Below are positions 61,201-64,000 of a DNA stretch of 64,000 nucleotides, one piece after another; the first letter of the stretch is position 1, and each line of letters opens with the position of its first letter. Below the pieces are notes generated by a model, which was given only the letters and a program-made list of their open reading frames with translations, made no database searches and was not told where the DNA came from. Source of the stretch: Elusimicrobia bacterium CG_4_9_14_3_um_filter_62_55 (GTDB lineage Bacteria > Elusimicrobiota > Elusimicrobia > UBA1565); assembly GCA_002790095.1 (NCBI GenBank), contig PFUL01000007.1, positions 1-64,000 of the forward strand, read 5' to 3'. The position numbers and the translations under genes are program-made.

Positions 61201-64000
61201 TCCGGCGACGAGCGCCTGCATCGCGAACAGCGCGCGTTCCTGGCCTTCAAGGAACTTGGCGTGCAGCTCGGCGGTCTGCTGCTGAATCTGGCGCAGCGCC
61301 TCGATCGCCTGATTCGGCGCGGCGAACGCGGGTACGGATTGAGGATTGGTTTCCTGTTTCACGACAAGTTTCTCCTGGCGGGGCGGAAGCCCCGCCGTGC
61401 CGGGCATCATGGGGGCTATGAGACGCTCGGCCTGGCGGGGCGGAAGCCCCGCCGTGCCGGGCCTCATGGGGGCTATGAGACGCTCGGCCTGGCGGGGCGG
61501 AAGCCCCGCCGTGCCGGGCTTCATGGGGGCTATGAGACGCTCGGGCGGCTTCGCCTTCACGGGCGGTCGCGGCGTATGCGGAGCGCGGTAATTCGCGCCG
61601 CTGATCAAAACGGTAAATCGCTTCTTCCCCTCAGGCGGCTTCGGCGCCTCGGGGTCCCACGCATCGAGCGCCACCGCGTGACCGCGAGCGGCGGCCCAAG
61701 CTAGAGCGCGCGCGAGGTCCGCGGCGCCGGAGCGTTTGCCCTGGGACGCGTCGAGCGCGCAGGCGGAGTGGGGCTTCTCGTCGAGAATCGCGCCGACCAA
61801 GCCGGTCAACCGCGCCCCGGGACCCACTTCCAGGAAGTCGGTCGCGCCGGCGGCGTACATCGCCTCGATCTCCGCGACGAATTCGACCGGCGAGGCGAGC
61901 TGTCCGGCCAACAACGCGCGCGCTTTCGACGCGGCGTCGGGATAGGCCCCGGCGCTCGCGTTCGCGTAGACGGGAAGTTCGGACTTCTTGAACGGCGCCG
62001 CGCCGAGCGCCGTTTCGAACGGCTCGCGAGCGCCCGCAACCAATTTGCTGTGAAACGCGGCCGAGACCGGGAGCCGCTTGACCCGCACGCCTTTCTCGCG
62101 CAAGAACGCCTCGGCGCGCTCGATCTCTCCGGTGGCCCCGGAAAGCACGCCCTGCGCCGGCGCGTTCTTATTGGCGAGAACCAGGTCGAACCCGCCCTCC
62201 TTTATATAGGAAGAAACCTCGTCCAAAGGCGCCTGAACCGCGAGCATCGAGCCTTTGTCGCCCAAGCCGTCGGCCATCAACTTCCCGCGCAGCGCGGAAA
62301 GGCGGAAGAATTCCTCCGGGCTGAGGCGTCCTGCCGCGCAAAGCGCGGTGAGTTCGCCGTAGCTGTGCCCGGCCGCAAGAGCGGGCTTCACGCCGTAACG
62401 CTTGAGCACGCGCGCGGCACCAAGACTGACCGCGCCGATCGCCGGCTGGGCGCGGCGCGTGTCGCGCAGCGCGCGCTCGTCGGCTTCCGCCGCCTCTGCG
62501 GTGAAGGTCGGATGCGGGTAGACGCGGTCGCTTAGGCGGCCTTCCCCTTCCGGATCGGTCCAAACGGCGTCGGCCTCGGCGAGCGTATCGATCATTTCGG
62601 GATAACGACAGGCAAGATCGCGCAGCATGCCGACGGACTGCGACCCCTGTCCCGGGAACAGGAACGCCAGCTTGCCGGGCGCGCCCGACCCGTAGTAAGC
62701 CCCATCCGGACTGCTCGCGCGCTTCGCGGCGACGAGCTTCCCGGCGCTCTCGAGAACGCGCGCCGCGTCGCCTCCTTTCTCGATGACGACCACGACGCGC
62801 TGGGCCGCCTTCGCGTCGAACGCAGCGCGGGAAACGGCGGCCGCGGCGCGCAGGGAACTCCACGCGGCGTCTTTCGGGAACACCGCGATCGTGCGAAGCA
62901 GCGCCTCGGTCGAGCCGGCCGAGAACGCGGCGATCGTCGTCTCCGCGTTCTCGTCGGGCGTCGCCTTCGCGGCGCCATGCTCTTCGAGCACGCAGTGAAA
63001 GTTGCTCCCGCCGAAGCCGAGCGCGCTGACCGCCGCTCGGCGCGGATGCGCCTCGCGCGGCAGCCACGGCCGCGGAGCGGTGTTCACGTAGAACGGACTC
63101 GCCCCCGGCTGCAGCTGCGCGTTCGGGCGGCGCACCTTCAGCGTCGGAGGCAAGGTCTTTCGCTCGAGCGAGAGCGCGGCCTTAATCACCCCGGCGACGC
63201 CGGCGGCGGCCTTCGCGTGGCCGATCATCGACTTCAGCGAACCGAGGGCGCACCAGGTCCCTTCCTGGGAGGCCTCGCGGTAGACCTCGCCGAGAGCGGA
63301 GGCTTCGATCGCGTCGCCGACCTTCGTCCCGGTGCCGTGCGCCTCGACCAACTCGACGGTCGTCGGAGAGACGCCGGAGCGGGCGTACGCGTCGCGCAGC
63401 GCGCGAACCTGGCCCTCGGCGCTGGGTTCGTAAATCGCCGTTCCGCGGCCGTCGCAGGAGGAGCCGATGCCGCGAATCACCGCGCGGATCCGATCCCCGT
63501 CGCGCTCGGCGTCGGCGAGACGCTTAAGGACGAGCATGCCGACTCCTTCGCCGAGGGTCGTGCCGTCGCCGTCGGCGTCGAACGGCTTCGCGTCGCCGCT
63601 CGGAGAGAGCGCCGGGGTCTTGCTGAAGCACATGTACATGAAGATGTCGTTGAAGGTATCGACGCCCCCGGCGACAACCAGCTCGCTCTTGCCGGTCGCA
63701 AGCTCCATCGACGCGAGATGCAATGCGCCCAGCGAACTCGCGCAGGCCGCGTCGACGACGCAATTGGTTCCGCCGAGATCCAGCTTATTGGCGATGCGTC
63801 CGGCGACGACGTTTCCCAGCAGTCCGGGGAAGGAGTTCTCCTGCCATCCGACATAGCCTTCGGAGATCCGCTCGACCGCGTCGTCGGCGATGGACGGATC
63901 GACGCCGGCGGCAAGCATGGCTTTTTTCCAAAGCGGGTGGCCGAGCCGCGCCCCGAGCGGAATCACGAGTTCGAGAGCTCCGGTCACGCCGAGAATCACG
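58273..64000 (-). CDS. pfaA: PfaA-type PUFA synthase subunit: KS-MAT-ACP-ACP-KR-DH (N-terminus outside window)
   Basis: 1908 residues are visible; perhaps 130-150 N-terminal residues lie beyond 64000. KS: Cys in VVDAACASSLG (visible residue 87), EAHGTGTKVGD and MIGHAKAA. Malonyl transferase: LFPGQGSQSVGM (near 447) and AAGHSYGELTAL (near 546). Two ACPs each contain LGIDSIKRVEIL (serine near 1020 and 1112). KR: VVTGGARGVTAA (near 1378) and VDYAMANEALNKL. A polyketide-type DH closes the protein (LEDHPVLNSHRLAGKP). Two ACPs is few for PfaA, which commonly has four to nine. Four copies of the 57-bp repeat are translated in linkers: three in tandem before ACP1 and one after ACP2. No enoyl reductase (PfaD) is in view; it may lie upstream. 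Confidence 0.95.
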   Translation of the reverse strand, partial: VILGVTGALELVIPLGARLGHPLWKKAMLAAGVDPSIADDAVERISEGYVGWQENSFPGLLGNVVAGRIANKLDLGGTNCVVDAACASSLGALHLASMELATGKSELVVAGGVDTFNDIFMYMCFSKTPALSPSGDAKPFDADGDGTTLGEGVGMLVLKRLADAERDGDRIRAVIRGIGSSCDGRGTAIYEPSAEGQVRALRDAYARSGVSPTTVELVEAHGTGTKVGDAIEASALGEVYREASQEGTWCALGSLKSMIGHAKAAAGVAGVIKAALSLERKTLPPTLKVRRPNAQLQPGASPFYVNTAPRPWLPREAHPRRAAVSALGFGGSNFHCVLEEHGAAKATPDENAETTIAAFSAGSTEALLRTIAVFPKDAAWSSLRAAAAVSRAAFDAKAAQRVVVVIEKGGDAARVLESAGKLVAAKRASSPDGAYYGSGAPGKLAFLFPGQGSQSVGMLRDLACRYPEMIDTLAEADAVWTDPEGEGRLSDRVYPHPTFTAEAAEADERALRDTRRAQPAIGAVSLGAARVLKRYGVKPALAAGHSYGELTALCAAGRLSPEEFFRLSALRGKLMADGLGDKGSMLAVQAPLDEVSSYIKEGGFDLVLANKNAPAQGVLSGATGEIERAEAFLREKGVRVKRLPVSAAFHSKLVAGAREPFETALGAAPFKKSELPVYANASAGAYPDAASKARALLAGQLASPVEFVAEIEAMYAAGATDFLEVGPGARLTGLVGAILDEKPHSACALDASQGKRSGAADLARALAWAAARGHAVALDAWDPEAPKPPEGKKRFTVLISGANYRAPHTPRPPVKAKPPERLIAPMKPGTAGLPPRQAERLIAPMRPGTAGLPPRQAERLIAPMMPGTAGLPPRQEKLVVKQETNPQSVPAFAAPNQAIEALRQIQQQTAELHAKFLEGQERALFAMQALVAGQPLPAMPVTTLPVLSAPAPIVAAAAPAPAPAAFAAPRLSVSAPIPVAANGNGNHGMETSLLAIVADKTGYPAEMLNLDMGLDSDLGIDSIKRVEILSAMQEKFPNAPAVKPDQLGTIKTLGQVIAHMANGSAGAAVSANGNGSRGMEGALIAIVSEKTGYPAEMLNLDMGLDSDLGIDSIKRVEILSALQEKYPSAPTVRPDQLGTIKTLGQVIAHMSNGNGAERPIAPMKPGTEGLPPHQKASAEAAGAPLNTSRVEAVETGKKTERAVRLAGETVLIVAEGDTRADALAKAFAAEGGKAKVVPPSFDESLDGVAGVVIAAEIVDAAFLRNALLFSKRCAAARLRFFCTLTALGGRFGFENFRGDPLSGALAGLAKTAAREWDAVLCKAIDCGAFDAAAVVDECLARGPLETGLDGARRFALVERSFAPAPRAAPVSPGELVVVTGGARGVTAACAAALAAAWKPTMVLLGRSEIPAGVDPYASANDDAALKKAILAAEGVMSPKALQGRVHAVLARREIEASLKKIENSGATAVYRSLDARDASAMKALFQELRSVYGPVRGLVHGAGVLADRLIADKTAEQFDQVFGTKLDGAAALLGALDPGEAKFAVFFSSTTARFGRKGQVDYAMANEALNKLARSCGIRAVSFNWGPWRGGMVTPALEKVFEAEGVGLIDVSSGAKLLVDALADPACPSELVVLGEAPMPFAFERTVALEDHPVLNSHRLAGKPVLPAALMAEWLAHAALHANPGLGFSAIEDFRVLKGVVLDKPARLRFYAGRIRDGVCPVEMRSSDGAPRARARVLLGHAGEAPEGVALDLDRSSLSAERIYNEHLFHGEPMRFIESVDGLSDAGIVCRARTAPVPSEWMKKPLRSRWITDPAAIDAAFQALIVWSRERKGMPCLPTGFASYKQFRAGFPKGGVILRAKVIEAAARRARADVDFIDDAGAVVARMSGYDCVLDAGLDAAFKNGAAV
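60477..60533 (+). repeat. 57-bp palindromic element in the ACP2-KR linker of pfaA
   Basis: A single copy (TCTGGTGGGGCGGAAGCCCC ... GGGACGCTCGG on the plus strand) with a few differences from the tandem copies. pfaA reads the opposite strand as AERPIAPMKPGTEGLPPHQ. Confidence 0.92.
61374..61544 (+). repeat. Three tandem copies of the 57-bp palindromic element in the MAT-ACP linker of pfaA
   Basis: Three head-to-tail units at 61374-61430, 61431-61487 and 61488-61544 differ at only one or two positions (CAT, CTC or TTC context). Each begins with the hairpin GGCGGGGCGGAAGCCCCGCC. pfaA reads the opposite strand as 19-residue repeats of the form AERLIAPM(K/R/M)PGTAGLPPRQ. Fifty-seven is a multiple of three, so every unit keeps the frame. 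Confidence 0.95.

Noticed and set aside
61374-61544. Tandem 57-bp repeats considered as a CRISPR array
   Set aside because: There are no spacers between units, the repeats are in frame within pfaA, and single copies occur elsewhere.

Overview
The window is GC-rich, densely coded and bacterial. The best guess for the host is an Elusimicrobiota-like bacterium, probably a metagenome-derived genome with aerobic or respiring relatives. This rests on the pilin-like protein at 9910-10356, whose body matches the short type IV pilin-like proteins common in that phylum, on many secreted orphan proteins, and on System II cytochrome c maturation. It is an inference from resemblance, not a phylogeny.

Layout. 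1-11060: the 5' end of a probable group II intron, a receiver/histidine-kinase hybrid, a membrane-anchored thioredoxin, several small secreted orphans (one with four RGEQMRV repeats), a DUF4423-like regulator, an isochorismatase-fold hydrolase, a 780-aa secreted orphan, a frameshifted orphan and an odd pilin-like gene. 11182-17179: a complete YejABE-type peptide ABC transporter with two separate ATPases. 17196-20060: a mono-heme cytochrome lipoprotein, an ORF6N gene broken by one amber codon, tRNA-Ser(TGA) and a TerB-like/trypsin-like membrane protease. 20138-23791: a PhnD-like lipoprotein, histidine kinase and NtrC-like regulator, probably one signalling unit. 23804-29029: ResB/CcsA cytochrome c maturation, then an MtrB-like outer-membrane barrel and a seven-heme cytochrome, which together look like a porin-cytochrome electron conduit. 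29269-32782: a translationally coupled trio (GCS2-like ligase, AstE/AspA-like metallohydrolase, DUF2891). 32799-47177: Nudix, GDPD, class I amidotransferase, HEAT-repeat, adenylate-cyclase-like and several envelope orphans.

47208-64000 is the most striking part. Six minus-strand genes, overlapping or nearly abutting, run pfaA (5' end outside the window), pfaC with an internal AT domain, oleA, oleB, oleC, oleD. The first two encode a polyunsaturated-fatty-acid (Pfa) synthase. The last four encode the OleABCD pathway that condenses two fatty acyl chains head to head into a long-chain alkene. Their fusion into one operon predicts a dedicated route from polyketide-like PUFA synthesis straight to polyunsaturated hydrocarbon.

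A 57-bp palindrome-bearing repeat occurs six times: once intergenic, once in frame in oleB, and four times in frame in pfaA linkers, read on opposite strands in the two genes. It behaves like the protein-coding palindromic elements of Rickettsia. Many genes also carry a TANNNT box 6-8 nt before the start codon with no Shine-Dalgarno sequence, which suggests frequent leaderless transcription.
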